From: Sipunculus nudus | Lineage: Eukaryota > Annelida > Sipuncula > Golfingiida > Sipunculidae | Assembly: GCA_026874595.1 (NCBI GenBank) | Contig: CM049313.1 | Span: 34,997,159-35,061,158 of the forward strand | Length of the DNA: 64,000 nucleotides | Reading direction: 5' to 3' | In this document: piece after piece, positions 12,599 through 24,301 of the stretch | Position numbering within the stretch: position 1 is the stretch's first letter | Layout of the letters: each line of letters opens with the position of its first letter | Made by a program: the position numbers and the translations under genes | The notes under the pieces: generated by a model | What the model saw: the letters and a program-made list of their open reading frames with translations, nothing else | What the model was told of the DNA's origin: nothing | The model's database searches: none

Positions 12599-14714
12599 TT
12601 TCAGTTGCCGATTGGCTACAGCAAATGGAAATATAGCTTTACTTATACCTGGGATTATGGCCTATACAGAAGCTGTCTTTTCAGCGTGAGCACTGCTTAT
12701 CTTGATAAGCTCGCCCCGTTTAATGATCATAATAAGTAAAAGCAATACATCAGAGTGGTCATGTGACCTAATTTTTAGTTGTTTTCTGGTACCATAAGCC
12801 TCTTCTAAGTCTGACACTTAAACAAACTTGACATTTGGCATAAAAAGTGATTTTTATAAATAAATAAACCGGTTAAGAGCAATAAAAGAAATAGGGAACA
12901 AAATCTGATCATGATGCGGATACATTTTATACTTTGATACAACTGTCACATTACCATATCAGTCAGCCAACTAGGACAAAATGACTCTTCACTAATAGTT
13001 CTTGTTCTTTTTTCACAAAACAGTATTTCAGTGGATTAAGGCATAAAGGTATCAAATTTTGCACATATGTTTGAAAACATATTATCTTAATTCCTTTTTT
13101 ATTTCTTTATTCCATACATTTTATCTTATTTAACAAAGTCGTTACAGACCATATCAATCAAAGAATCTGGTGTTACTTTGTCAAAGCATTTTTAAATAAA
13201 AATTTAAGTAGAAGGAAAGATAATAGATATGCAATAAAAAACGCCTGGATATATTTGTGTATATTTTAAGATGGTATTATTGTTAAATGCATATACCTAC
13301 TGCCTGGTGTATGATAAATCACTTTTTTGTAAAATAAAAGAAAGGATTGCTTTACATTTAATATCTTCAAACCAAAGACAACAATTATATTTTTTATATA
13401 GAAGTTCTAATAGAGAATATTCTGAGAATTTAAAATATCTATTCGCATTGGGACTTAAAGTTATTCAATTTATATGTTAAAGCTATACTGGACCCATGTA
13501 GTTTGACGAATCATTAGGTATCATTATAAGGATACAGTGTAAAATCTGCCCGTAAGCCCATTAGTCGAAACCGGAGGAACACTGTGGGGTGGACCTCGTC
13601 CACAAACTGTAGTATGATATTGAGCAGGGAGTGTGGCATGCGTACATCACGATTAGTGCTAATTGCTAGGGAATAATGCGCTTTAAATCGACGCCCCGGG
13701 GACACTTGTTTTGTATTCTCACTTATGTCAAAGCTCTGTTGTATCTTAATTAAAGATATTTTATTTAAAGTGTCCATATTTATTATCATAATCTCACTAA
13801 GTATCACTGTGACATTTTAGTTCATTGTTCCTTCTCAATTTCTCACTTTTAATTGTGTTTAAACAGAGAGACACACACAGTCAGAGATTCATGAAGCAGC
13901 ACGATTAAATGACTAACCAACACATATATACGTACTAACATGAAATAACAAATCATTTAAACTATATTTTATATTATAGATATTTATTTACAAACCAAGA
14001 ATCTTCTGATGAAGAAAAATGCATAAAAAGATAATGTAGACGAGAAAATGAACGTCGCCATAAACCAAGTCCTGCAATAAAATCCATTTTTACAAACATA
14101 AAACATTTAACTTGTTGATAATCATATATGGTCCGTTTCAATAAAAGGAGCACCTATACTCGGCGGTAAAGAAAAAGGCACAAATGCATAGAGCCTAATC
14201 AGAGGTATTCTGCCTCTTTTTCTCTTAATGTTTAAATTATGTACCGACAATCCAATTTAATTAAAGACACACTATATGATCCTATAATCCAGGGTTGGGC
14301 AAACTGCCCTTTGTGTTTAACTACAAGAATGCTGAATCCGGATTCTAACAACCTTATATAGGATTGCGTATATTAAAGTAATACTTGAGGAAACGGTTTA
14401 TTATCATTTATGAAGCAACACACCATAATTTTACTCTTATGTGTCATTTTTGAGTACCACATACCAGAGACATTTGAATAATATTTTTTCTATGTGATTT
14501 TTTTTTGTTAAGTAAATTTAGCTTTATATCGATGTGACCCGCTAGAGACCTAACTGTTGTACAACTTAAAGATGTTTGCTCACCCCTGCCATGATCCGCC
14601 AAGTGCTTTATATTCATTAAATGAACCTGCATTTATGAATACCATTACAAATTTTGTCAAATTCGTCTTTCATGATATTCTTTTAATTAAGTCTTAAGTG
14701 AAGCACCAGATGGC
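12599..14714. other. No recognisable gene
   Basis: AT-rich intergenic DNA; the short open frames here show no family signature, and no repeat structure stands out. Confidence 0.5.
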
Positions 14715-14985
14715 ATCAATACATACGAACTCGTACAACATGAACAGAATACTCGTATAATACGAACATTATACATGTATAATACGAACATCATGCTCGT
14801 ATAAGACAAACATAACACTCGTATACAACGAACATGATATTCATATATTACGAACATTACACTCATATAATACGAGCATGACATTCGTATTATATGAACA
14901 CGATAATCGTATACTACGAACAGGATATTCATGTTTTACGAACATGACACTCGAATAATACGAACATAACACTGATACATAGTTT
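14715..14985. repeat. 22-bp tandem array with a dyad in each unit
   Basis: About 12 degenerate copies of a unit close to ATACGAACATGACACTCGTA. Anchor words ACGAACAT fall at 14762, 14784 and 14806, a 22-base step. In many units ATACGA is followed nine bases later by TCGTAT, so each unit can fold on itself. The apparent 81-residue minus-strand frame here is a by-product. Confidence 0.85.
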
Positions 14986-15451
14986 ATACGTATGCTTATA
15001 TATTTAGTACCAATTTAAATTAATCAAATACATTCAATACACAATATTAATAAATAAATATGTTCATTGTATGGTACCTGTTCAAAACAGGCCTATGTAA
15101 AATCATCTGTACGACATAATTTTCATCTTTACATGCAGCTAATTATGTATAACTGTTGCTTACTGGCTCCTCTTTCTCAATCTGAAATATTGCATTTACT
15201 AAAAGAGTAGTGTTGATGAATACAATGTTACCCATGTAACTATAAAAAAAACTTATTTGTTAACATCATATTGCATGACCATTGATTTTCACACTGCAAA
15301 ATATATCAGCTGCTCGCTTACATTACAACGACCACGTTACCCTTACACTGTAATGCTACATCTGAAGAAATGTATGAGTCATTTGTCGAATTTAGACTTT
15401 CATTATAGTTCTTAACATGGGAAATTATATCTGATAAGGAGTGAAGTTAGT

Positions 15452-16456
15452 TCATAATCTTGCACACTCACAACAGAACGCAACTGCTATTTCTTCAAAC
15501 ACCCAAACTTGCTGATACCCAATTGCCGGTGCCGCCCCCTGCTGGTCAGAGCGGTAATCATCTTGGACAATGATCGGCTTGCACTCATCACTGACACGTT
15601 TCAACACTTTTAACGTAAACGCTTTAGCTTTGCAACCGTACGCACCGACCCAACACGTCTTTTTTCCGCATTCCACAGTTCTTAGATAGCGAGGAAAGTG
15701 GTCGTCACCAAGGTCTTTCCAAACGACTTTAGATGGGCAGGACCACGAGGGTTTTGCATGTACCCGCTTACTGGTGCGTCTTTTTGAGCGGGAAAATATG
15801 CTAGAGGTTGATTTCTCCTTCGGGTCACCCAAAAGAGACCGAATATAAGCGTCAACGTGATCTGGCAGCTCACGTCTGTAATTTTCGTTCACCGAGAAGT
15901 TCCCGTGAATTTCTTGAGCAGTTTTAACTGGAGTCGCGGGCTGGTCGCTCATTAGTGCTGAGGCTTTGTGGTGCCTGCGGCGCACGTAGGGGGCACCAGC
16001 GTCAACTCCCAGCGCGCCAGAGCTGAGACTGATTGAGTCGATATCGTCTGCTTCCGGTGGCGGGCGGTTCACTGACATGTATCTCAAATTAAAGGCTGAC
16101 CCTAACATTTGTAAAAGTTCTGACGTGCTCGTAGACTCACATATAATTTTCATTTTTCTGCTTTTATTTCGTCTCCTTGACGATTTCCCCCTCCTTCTCA
16201 CAACAGTAGGAATAGCAGTTTTCTTAGACGGTTTATCTGTCATAGCTGATAAAGGACCTAGTTTCTTACCTCCGAGCCCTTTCATAAACTTTGACATGGC
16301 TTCCTTTATGAGTTGGTCTGGAGTGCCACTTTTCTGCTCATCAGGATTCGGGTTGTCAACCGGTGCCGAATCCACGACCACTCCGATGACACAAATAACA
16401 ACAAACGTTGTCACAATTCCTGTCCTCTTACGATTTGGAAATAAAATAGTCGCCAT
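15452..16456 (-). CDS. Trunk-like secreted cystine-knot growth factor (Trunk/Noggin-type domain)
   Basis: Single open exon of 334 residues. The start is the first real ATG (16454-16456, G at +4); an upstream extension of the frame begins only with GTG. Residues 12-31 are a hydrophobic signal peptide with likely cleavage near A31. A long basic, low-complexity prodomain follows, with RRR clusters near residues 87-103 and RRRHH further on, and tandem basic sites RSKR (223-226) and RTSKR (227-231) that look like furin cleavage sites. Residues 238-334 form the mature domain with eight cysteines (240, 263, 268, 275, 292, 328, 329, 331) and the signature W-K-D-L-G...F-P-R-Y, ending in CCEC. Noggin and insect Trunk share the W-x-D-L-G...P-R-Y core and a terminal C-x-C cluster. 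The Noggin N-terminal region is absent and a cleavable prodomain is present, which favours Trunk. In insects Trunk activates the Torso receptor tyrosine kinase; a similar role here is inference. A splice-acceptor-like TTTACAG 30 bases upstream of the ATG may mark a 5' UTR intron. Confidence 0.8.
   Translation of the reverse strand: MATILFPNRKRTGIVTTFVVICVIGVVVDSAPVDNPNPDEQKSGTPDQLIKEAMSKFMKGLGGKKLGPLSAMTDKPSKKTAIPTVVRRRGKSSRRRNKSRKMKIICESTSTSELLQMLGSAFNLRYMSVNRPPPEADDIDSISLSSGALGVDAGAPYVRRRHHKASALMSDQPATPVKTAQEIHGNFSVNENYRRELPDHVDAYIRSLLGDPKEKSTSSIFSRSKRRTSKRVHAKPSWSCPSKVVWKDLGDDHFPRYLRTVECGKKTCWVGAYGCKAKAFTLKVLKRVSDECKPIIVQDDYRSDQQGAAPAIGYQQVWVFEEIAVAFCCECARL
15455..15745 (-). other. C-terminal cystine-knot domain of the Trunk-like protein
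   Basis: This segment encodes residues 238-334, the predicted receptor-binding growth-factor domain. It opens with W-S-C-P and contains V-V-W-K-D-L-G followed by H-F-P-R-Y-L, the part most like Noggin and Trunk. All eight cysteines of the mature protein fall here; an even number suits a fully disulphide-bonded knot, possibly with an intermolecular bond. The two basic cleavage sites lie immediately upstream (15764-15790). Confidence 0.75.
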
Positions 16457-17479
16457 AGCAGAGTAGACTTTTTGTTTTTCTAAAATTCTGTAAATGTTCA
16501 CAGGCTAATGTTTTCAAATCCATGATACACTATCAAACATCCAGAAGGGAAAGTGTATATTTGAAAACTTGCAGTAAATGCGAAGTCATTCATAAATCCC
16601 TGTATATACGCTGTTTCCACCAGCTTGACTACAGTTTCTACATGAGCCTATTAAAAAAAATCGTCCCTTTTTGTATATCCTCTTGTGTTGGGTGTGTGTC
16701 TGCGCGTCCTTACATGGGATGATCCAGAATGAAACCCGCATATATAACGGTCCGTCATCGGTATCGGCACATTGACCTTGAGGTGAAATCATCCGTAATA
16801 TCCCTTCGTCACTCAAAAGACAAAACTGGATCATATATTCCAAAAGGTGTATATATACATCGGAGTAAATATCATATAAAGTCCTATATTTTGACGCTAC
16901 GTACGTGCTCGTGTATACACTGACTGTTACTGACTAGTCCACACATCTGACCGATGCGAGCATGACGTGGAAGTTGTACCGTTTCTCTGCCTTGGATGCC
17001 CCGCCTCGTTTCAGTCACGGCTGACCGGGTTCACAGAGCTGATCTGACCAGATCACGGAATGGTAAATTAAAGTTTATTTTGCAATTACTTCTAAACACG
17101 GTACGGGTATCGTCTTTCGTTTTAATCCTTTATCTTCCCGTTCTACGTCCATTGTGCATGACGTCTGAACCACATTAATAAATGTTAGTGCATGTTAATT
17201 AGTCCTTTAATCAATTAAGATGTAGTGTGTTAAATAAACTGTATCAAACTCTATGGATCAAAGCGTTGATAGTATATATGAAAACATAAGGAATACGGTA
17301 GCTTCTTTTACAAATGCACGCAGATACATACATAACTACATACCACTGCATGGTCGTAATGATCTCCTTATTCGTGTTCATATTTATTCATTACTTGCGT
17401 TATATTTATTGATGGAATTTTTATATAGATACCCTTTTCTGACAAAACGGACATTCACAGTATAGAGTATAGTAATAAC

Positions 17480-17481
<2 letters not shown>

Positions 17482-17558
<77 letters not shown>
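17482..17558. repeat. (TA)n microsatellite
   Basis: About 38 near-perfect TA units. Confidence 0.95.
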
Positions 17559-17865
17559 CAGTAATACGGGTATTTCATGTCATTTTAACGCATTACTGGT
17601 GATTACTAACTTTGACAATGTGATGCATACAGGAGGGTTTATTAGCATGCGAGGGATGGTGACAAAAAGCTTGTTTATCAAAGCATTTTATAATTCATGT
17701 CTCCATTTAGTATATTGTCTAGTCCTTAGCCTGTTAATCAATTTTGTGCCATGCAACATTTATATTGTTACCACGAGTTTGCGATGTTCCTGCAAGGAGC
17801 TCTACCGTTTTATCATAATGGGTGTTTCAGAGAGAGCTCGCTGATTTGTGAAAGGCCATGCATAG

Positions 17866-17904
17866 TATGAACATGTAAGGGAGAATCCGGTAATCGGGTT
17901 AATG

Positions 17905-17983
<79 letters not shown>

Positions 17984-18035
17984 TATAGTATATATAGTAT
18001 GAACATGTAAGGGAGAATCCGGTTATCGGGTAATG

Positions 18036-18079
<44 letters not shown>
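17866..18079. repeat. Tandem duplication of a unique segment plus TA array
   Basis: GTATGAACATGTAAGGGAGA..ATCGGG..AATGATTGAA followed by a TA array occurs twice, at about 17866 and 17996. The two TA arrays differ in length (about 70 and 38 bases). This suggests slippage or unequal crossing-over of a 130-base block. Confidence 0.85.
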
Positions 18080-18081
<2 letters not shown>

Positions 18082-18794
18082 TAGTCTTTATGTGTCGAAG
18101 AGCAATAAATTTGAATGAGAAATATTTTTATCTATAATCTACTATAGGAGAAAACAGTGGACTAGCTTTTAGCTCTGCGCCCATGCATTATACTCCAGCT
18201 GGCCGATAGGGAGATTTATAATATGTAACTTTTATTCAGTTCTGATTATTAATTGACCTAATAGCTTAATTTTGGCCTACATTTTCCCATTTTTTTATTT
18301 ACGCTATCATCTTATTTCTCATTTTAGAGTTTAACTGTGCACACATTACTTCAAGCAGTGTCATAAATGCAATCAATCAGGATGGACTCACTCTGCCCGT
18401 GACTTGAGCACCACCTAGCGGACGAAATGTAGAACAAGCAGCCCACTGGCCATGGCCAGATTGGAGATTTTGCTAAATGTCACAGCGCATACAAATAGGT
18501 CACCAGGGGCGTCAGTATAGGGGGCTGGGGGTATATATCCCCCAAGTTTATGGCAAGAGGGGAGGTCAATGAAAGCAGCCCCCCAAATATTCAAAGAATG
18601 ATATTTATATATTGCAAATTAAATATTTTAATAAATAGAATTATAGAATTCGGTTCCATATATGAGTTTACTATGAAATATTTTACCTAAACCAGGTTTA
18701 GTATTAACTTATACTAGAAACATAATACCTTATTTTCTAAAACCTTATACTTGATCGTAATATATTTGAAATGTGTCATGCAGACGCTAAAAAG

Positions 18795-18862
<68 letters not shown>

Positions 18863-18870
18863 ATATATAT
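18795..18870. repeat. (TA)n microsatellite grading into (GT)n
   Basis: A TA run to 18855, an interrupted TA segment, then GT repeats to 18890 and a C-run from 18901. Confidence 0.93.
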
Positions 18871-20228
18871 ACGTGTGTGTGTGTGTGTGTGCGCGAGAGT
18901 CCCCCCCCCCCCTTCCCCCACCACCACCACTTTTGAAGATAATTTGACCCCACTGAAGGTCAAAGTGCAATGATTTAATTTGGTGCTTGTAAGGAGTGTT
19001 TACCAGATTCTATATGCATGTAAAGTTTTAGCATCTAAGCCATAATGAATACGATATGTCGCTAGATATGTTGCTTGGTTCATCTGACTAAAGAATGTAG
19101 TCTGTTATTACGAATAAAAGGTCCGTGGTTTAGCGATCATATGATGACAAATTGTGCATGAAAGCGGATACTAGTGGGTAACAATAGTTATTATTTGTTT
19201 TTCAAGAACTGGCTCGCCTGATTTTGTTATGAGTTGTCAGGCATGGTAACCACGACATAAATCCAACAGGTGCACAGTGTTTCAGGTATCTTGTGTGTAT
19301 GTCCGGACGATGTATGGAGACGGTATAACGGATATTATTGAAATATATTAAATAGGCGGGTGTTGTGAAAGTGTTGACGAAGTTCACGTTTGGTGTAAAT
19401 TCAAGCGTAAATAACACCGGAATGAGTGTTTTATGGGGGTTTTGTAACACATTTAACTACTTACACTTGTTGCATGTGACAAGACGGCCATCTGTCGAGC
19501 GTGATCGGTTACGTCACAGGCGACAATGACGTCACGCCACGTGCCGTTTCCCCGAAAGTACACTGCGCAGACTCGGACTCTCAAGTTTTTAGTAGAAACG
19601 ACCTCTGGCGGAAGGGTGCCCCGAAACGTGTCCGTAAACTAACGTACATCATGGGGGGGGGGGGGGGGGGGGCGTGTTTGTTGCTTGTTATGTTAAAGTC
19701 AAGTACAGTAATACCATGATGTCCATGCAGGACGTTTTCAAAATTTTCAGTTAAAAAGTTCCCAGGAATAACACAGGTTTAATTAAAATTCCATATCACT
19801 CTCTTCCGCGCCGGGTATGCGTCCCCATGTCGGACGCTTTTTTAATTGTATTAACTTTTGTTAAATTTTGCATACTTATCGAAAAAAAATATGATAGACG
19901 CACTCTATATATCAGTTGATGATCCAAAATCAGATATCTGGTACACAGGCAGACTTGATCACAGGAGAACCGGGAAGTTTTCTTATTGGCCGATAATATT
20001 TGTGGGCCGATGGTATCGGCAAAATATTGATGCCTGTTGGTCGACGGTGTAGACAAAAAATTGATTCTTGTGGGCCGATTGTGTGGACAACATTTTGATG
20101 CCTGTGGTTAGATCTTATTAAGGAAATTTCACCAAAAAAAAATTCTGTGCCAGTTTCTTTCCCCAGTCAACCCCTTACCTGATGGGATTTTCAAATAGAC
20201 CTGAATAGAGATCGCTGTGACACTCGAG

Positions 20229-21248
20229 TCACATGTTAACTGCTGCGCCCTCATTTTGGGTTGACCTCTGACCTTTCCTCTATGCACAGCGTTCATCTGT
20301 GCGTCTGTTTTCACACATAAACCCACTTATTTTGGGACTCGTTTAACCATGAAATTTTGCACGAGTGTAGCTCTTGGATAGTTTTATATCATACACAAAC
20401 CTTGAGGCGCCATCTACAACAATTTTTGCACAGGGTTTATCTGTTCGTCTGCCTTAGGTTAAAATCATTCATATCTCTGCAATGGTCGGAATTATCCGTC
20501 TGAAATTTTGCATGTGTATACATATTGGAAAGGTGGCGCCACCTATATTCTTGTTTAAGTAGGAGACATCCATGCTAATATCTCAGGACTGGTTTGAGGA
20601 ATCGTCCTGAAATATAACATGTATATAGAAATGACATAGCTCTTTATCATACGTAAAACTGGTGGCTCCACCTGCAACCAATTTTTGCACAGCGTCAATC
20701 TGTTCGTCTGCCTTTGGTTTAAATAACTCATATTTCTGCAGCGGTTAGACTGATCCCCATGACATTTTGCATATGTTTATACATCTTTGGAAAATTTCTC
20801 ATTTTAAATGACAGTTGGCGCCACCTCCATTCACGTTTACGCTGTAGACATCCATGCTAATTTCTCAGGACCGGTTTGAAGTATCGGCCTGAAACTTTGC
20901 ATGAGTTTAGACCATACGTAGCTTTTTATCATACGCAAAACGGGTGACGCCTCCTGCAACTATTTTTGCAAAGTGTTCATCTGTTTGTCTACCCTGTTTA
21001 GGGTAAAAATCACTTATATCTCAGCATTGGTTTGACTTATATGGCTGAAAATTTGTATGTGTATACATCTTGGATAGATTTGACTTGGCAGGCGGCGCCA
21101 CCTATAAACATGTATACATGGAAGACATCCATGCAATATGCAACACATTTCACATTTCCCCTTACCAGTCAATCCATGCCACACTCAACCCGTCCCGCTC
21201 TGATTTCGGCGGATTCCCGTAGTCGCTTGTCGACTACCCGTATTCTAG
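20229..21248 (+). mobile_element. Helitron-like non-autonomous element, copy A
   Basis: Starts TCACATGTTAACTGCTGCGC and ends with a perfect 7-bp hairpin (GTAGTCG/CGACTAC, 21219-21237), seven bases, then CTAG with a T after it. This matches the Helitron layout: 5' TC, 3' hairpin, CTRR. Inside, a module with TTTTGCACAG, CATCTGTTCGTCTGCC and GGCGCCACCT repeats about every 265-280 bases. Copy B at 53426-54469 has the same ends. There is no Rep/helicase coding capacity. The 5' flank is G rather than the expected A, which weakens the Helitron call. Confidence 0.6.
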
Positions 21249-23480
21249 TTTTTAATTAATTTCATTTGACCTGGGACGTTCATACTTACATGCTAACTGT
21301 TTGTGATAACATTGTCTAAGCGACCCCAGATTAAGTTACTGGGACAGATATTTATGTGTTATGGCCTGTAGTAATACGTCTTCAGCTGAATGTCATGGCC
21401 CATGCGCTACTAGTTTATCATACAGTGAGAGGACATACACAATTAATATTCACAAAGTGCCTTTTGTCCCCTTCACATTTTGGTCCAATAAAACATATTT
21501 CTTTTTATTTCAAGATCAATCAGTTTAAACCAAAAAAGGTATGGTTCTCAGACACTGGGGTCTGTTAGTTCTCCTTTGAATTGTCCCCTTTATATTTACT
21601 CCTCAGCAAACAAGGCTCATGCCTGTCTCAATAGTAAACATCATTAATTTTATAAGGGGGCAATTTTATTAATTAATTTATTTTTTTTATATTTTTTGCT
21701 GACTTGATTACTTCATATACTTCGAATACTGCCTTTCATCTAAATTTCACCATGGATGTTACCAGAGATATTTCTCTCAAGCTTTACCTCTTCCTTTTTC
21801 TCTCACAGTAACCCCACTCGTTTTCAAGAGGACCCAAGCAAAACCAGTGGCTGGAAAAAGCCCCTTGGTCAATGGACGGTCAAAGGAAGGTTACCCTATA
21901 CCTTTCTAAATTAAATATTTCGGCAAGGCAAAAAAATACTTTAAAGGGATATTCTTTCTGGTGAATTTCTATTTTTTTTTATTGCTAGCTCATAAATAAG
22001 CTGAATATATGAATAGGTGAATGTAGGTATTGGTAGGAATATTTGTATGAAAAAAAAACAAAGGAAAAGACGTGCAAAGTTTAAGCATCACAACACTACC
22101 AAGCCGGTGATAGCCGTGAAAAGAGCAGCTGCCACCGACATGATAGTATGAAGATGAATTTCAGCATCCTTTAACAGTTTATTGGATACCTACAAAGTAG
22201 GTTGAAACAATGATAATGATATACAGTTTTATAAAGACCTTGGTCTCAGTAAATTAAAGGTTCGGGTGTGGTGGTGAAGTTGTCACCCTAGGCTTCAAAA
22301 TAGGGGAGAACACTGAAAGAATGGATTTGTGATTGATGGACTAAAACCCACCAAGGGTTGTTAAACAAATGCTTCACTTTCATTTCAATGGTGAGTCTCT
22401 CTATTGTCCAATGTCCCTTCCTTTATTTTATGTAACAGCAACTTTTCCTGCATGCCGCTTTGCTTCATGAATATACAGAAGTGTTTAAATGTTTAAATTA
22501 TATTTGTCGCATGTGTGAAGATTTGGTGACCGTGACTTAAATTGATTTTGGTGATCATATTTCTGAAACATATTCATTGTTAGATCAGTGTGAGATTTTC
22601 ACTTAGGTTTTAATTATTTTTAACAGTTCTTTCAATGACGTAGTTTTTTTATAATTCAAATGTTTCAGAGATTCATATCTACTGCCATTGCTGCTAAATA
22701 TTATTGGATACAAGGTTGGACTATTTGTAGGTTCTAAAAAACATTAAAAGCAAACATTACATGCCATGTATTTAATTTTAACTAAGCTGCTGCGTGAGAT
22801 AAAATAAGGTGATAGAAGTTCTTTTGAATTCAATAATTTGAGTTTTAAAATTTATTTAAAATTGAAATGCTCATTTATCGTGGATTTTCCTTCACAAACA
22901 CATGTACCCCTACTTAAGGAGACTAAACATAATATGGCCTCGTTATTTTTGTATGAAACATTCGACGCTCCCTTTTTTTATGGAGATGCTGAACGAAATA
23001 AAATCACACCCTTCAGGCAATTATGCCCCCTCTACATATATAGCAAAATTTTGAATTCGCCATCGTATTTTTTTTAATTTTCTCCCACAAAAAGTGATTT
23101 CATTCTGTAAGTTACACAACATGTCATTCACCAAGACCTATTTCAGTTCTGCCACATCCCACACAAGTCATATCCAGTGGAGTGTTAACAGGTCTTGTAA
23201 ATGGACAAAATGGCGTACAAGGACAGATTTCCTTGGTTCTGCAATCGTAATTTATGTCCTCAGTTACCATGATCCGGGACATAACAGCAGGCGGTTGGAG
23301 GGATCGAGTTGGGATGAACGTAATGAACCATTTGACGCAGACGCTGGTGATGCAAGACATGGGCTGGTTGGGCGACTCCATGAAGTCAGCTACTCACCTA
23401 TACCGTATGTGAAGAATTTATGCGATTCCTGGATTATCTGCAAACATGTAAATAAACTGTAGGTAATTCCTGCTAACTTG
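21249..23480. other. No confidently recognised gene
   Basis: Intergenic. The part at 23124-23437 has an 85-residue, cysteine-rich minus-strand frame (ATG at 23381) next to a well-formed 40-base candidate exon (23398-23437, minus strand, CAG acceptor and GTGAGT donor). Neither matches a family that I recognise, and they cannot be combined into one simple model. Confidence 0.4.
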
Positions 23481-23488
23481 CTAAGACT

Positions 23489-23900
23489 GGGTTTTATGTA
23501 CAACACCTCTGTGATGGCTGTATGAGCTTCTTTATCTACAAGCTGTTAGTAAACACAGGACATGTGTCCATGTTGACAAACAGACAAAGAAACATGGAAT
23601 CGGCGGTGGTTGGTGTCATATCTTTTTTTTAATCTGAAAGGCCACTTGTTGCAAAACAGCTTTTACAAAACTCTTGATACCTCTTATTAACCACAAGATG
23701 GCAGCCCCCCCCCCCCCCCTCCCCCCCCCACGTTATAAACACGTGGATATTAACAAAATGAACAGCCTATGAGCCGTGGGATGGATGTTTCTGGTCTATT
23801 TTTATAACAGGTTCAAGGGATTATCTTCAGTTGATAGACGACGATTATCGGAAAGGCCCCTTTAATACGGCTGCATTTCAAATTCTTAAAGCCTCGGTCA
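23489..23900. repeat. Degenerate dispersed repeat, copy 1
   Basis: GAAAGGCCACTTGTTGCAAAAC and CAAGGGATTATCTTCAGTT have close counterparts, in the same order, at 36730-36760 and 37337-37360. Interrupted by C-runs at 23706-23728. Family and boundaries unknown. Confidence 0.5.
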
Positions 23901-24301
23901 CAACCGGGATACCGTCGACGTACGGCGGGTGTTTTGGGCTGTTCCGTGCGGTTGACGTACGGCAACCTTTTGATCGTTTTTCGAAGGCCGCAGGGACTCC
24001 GCAACGACCGTAACTGACATTAGCGCAAGTGCTTGCGGCGGCCATGCGTCAGGCAGCCATGCACCTACGGGCTCCGTACGGGCACCGTACAGTAGACGTA
24101 CGGATGTCGTAGGATGCCCGTGCGATTGTTAACGCCTACTTGGCTACCGAGAGACGTACGGTATACCTGCAGCTGTCGTAAGGGGTCTTTGCGGCTTCCG
24201 CAAGGTAAGCTTGCGGCGTCCGCAGGGTTAGCTTTCTTTACCGTGCAAATGAGGAAGACACCTTGCCGTACCCGCACGTCGGCCGCATTTATTCTTGCGG
24301 T

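Larger units (their letters stand above)
16457..20228. other. No recognisable gene; microsatellite-rich
   Basis: Holds TA arrays at 17482-17558, 17910-17980, 18041-18079 and 18795-18870, a GT run near 18872-18890, C-runs at 18901-18912 and a G-run at 19653-19672. A CRE-like pair sits at 19510-19534. A threefold 35-40 base repeat (GGGCCGATGGTATCGGCAAA-like) is at about 19995-20105. Bases 16457-16600 probably include the 5' UTR and promoter of the Trunk-like gene. Confidence 0.55.

Noticed and set aside
16077-16466. 129-residue plus-strand open frame
   Set aside because: It lies antisense to the Trunk-like coding region and has no family signature.
16457-16501. Fifteen-residue N-terminal extension of the Trunk-like frame
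   Set aside because: It begins with GTG, not ATG; the ATG at 16456 is followed directly by a normal signal peptide.
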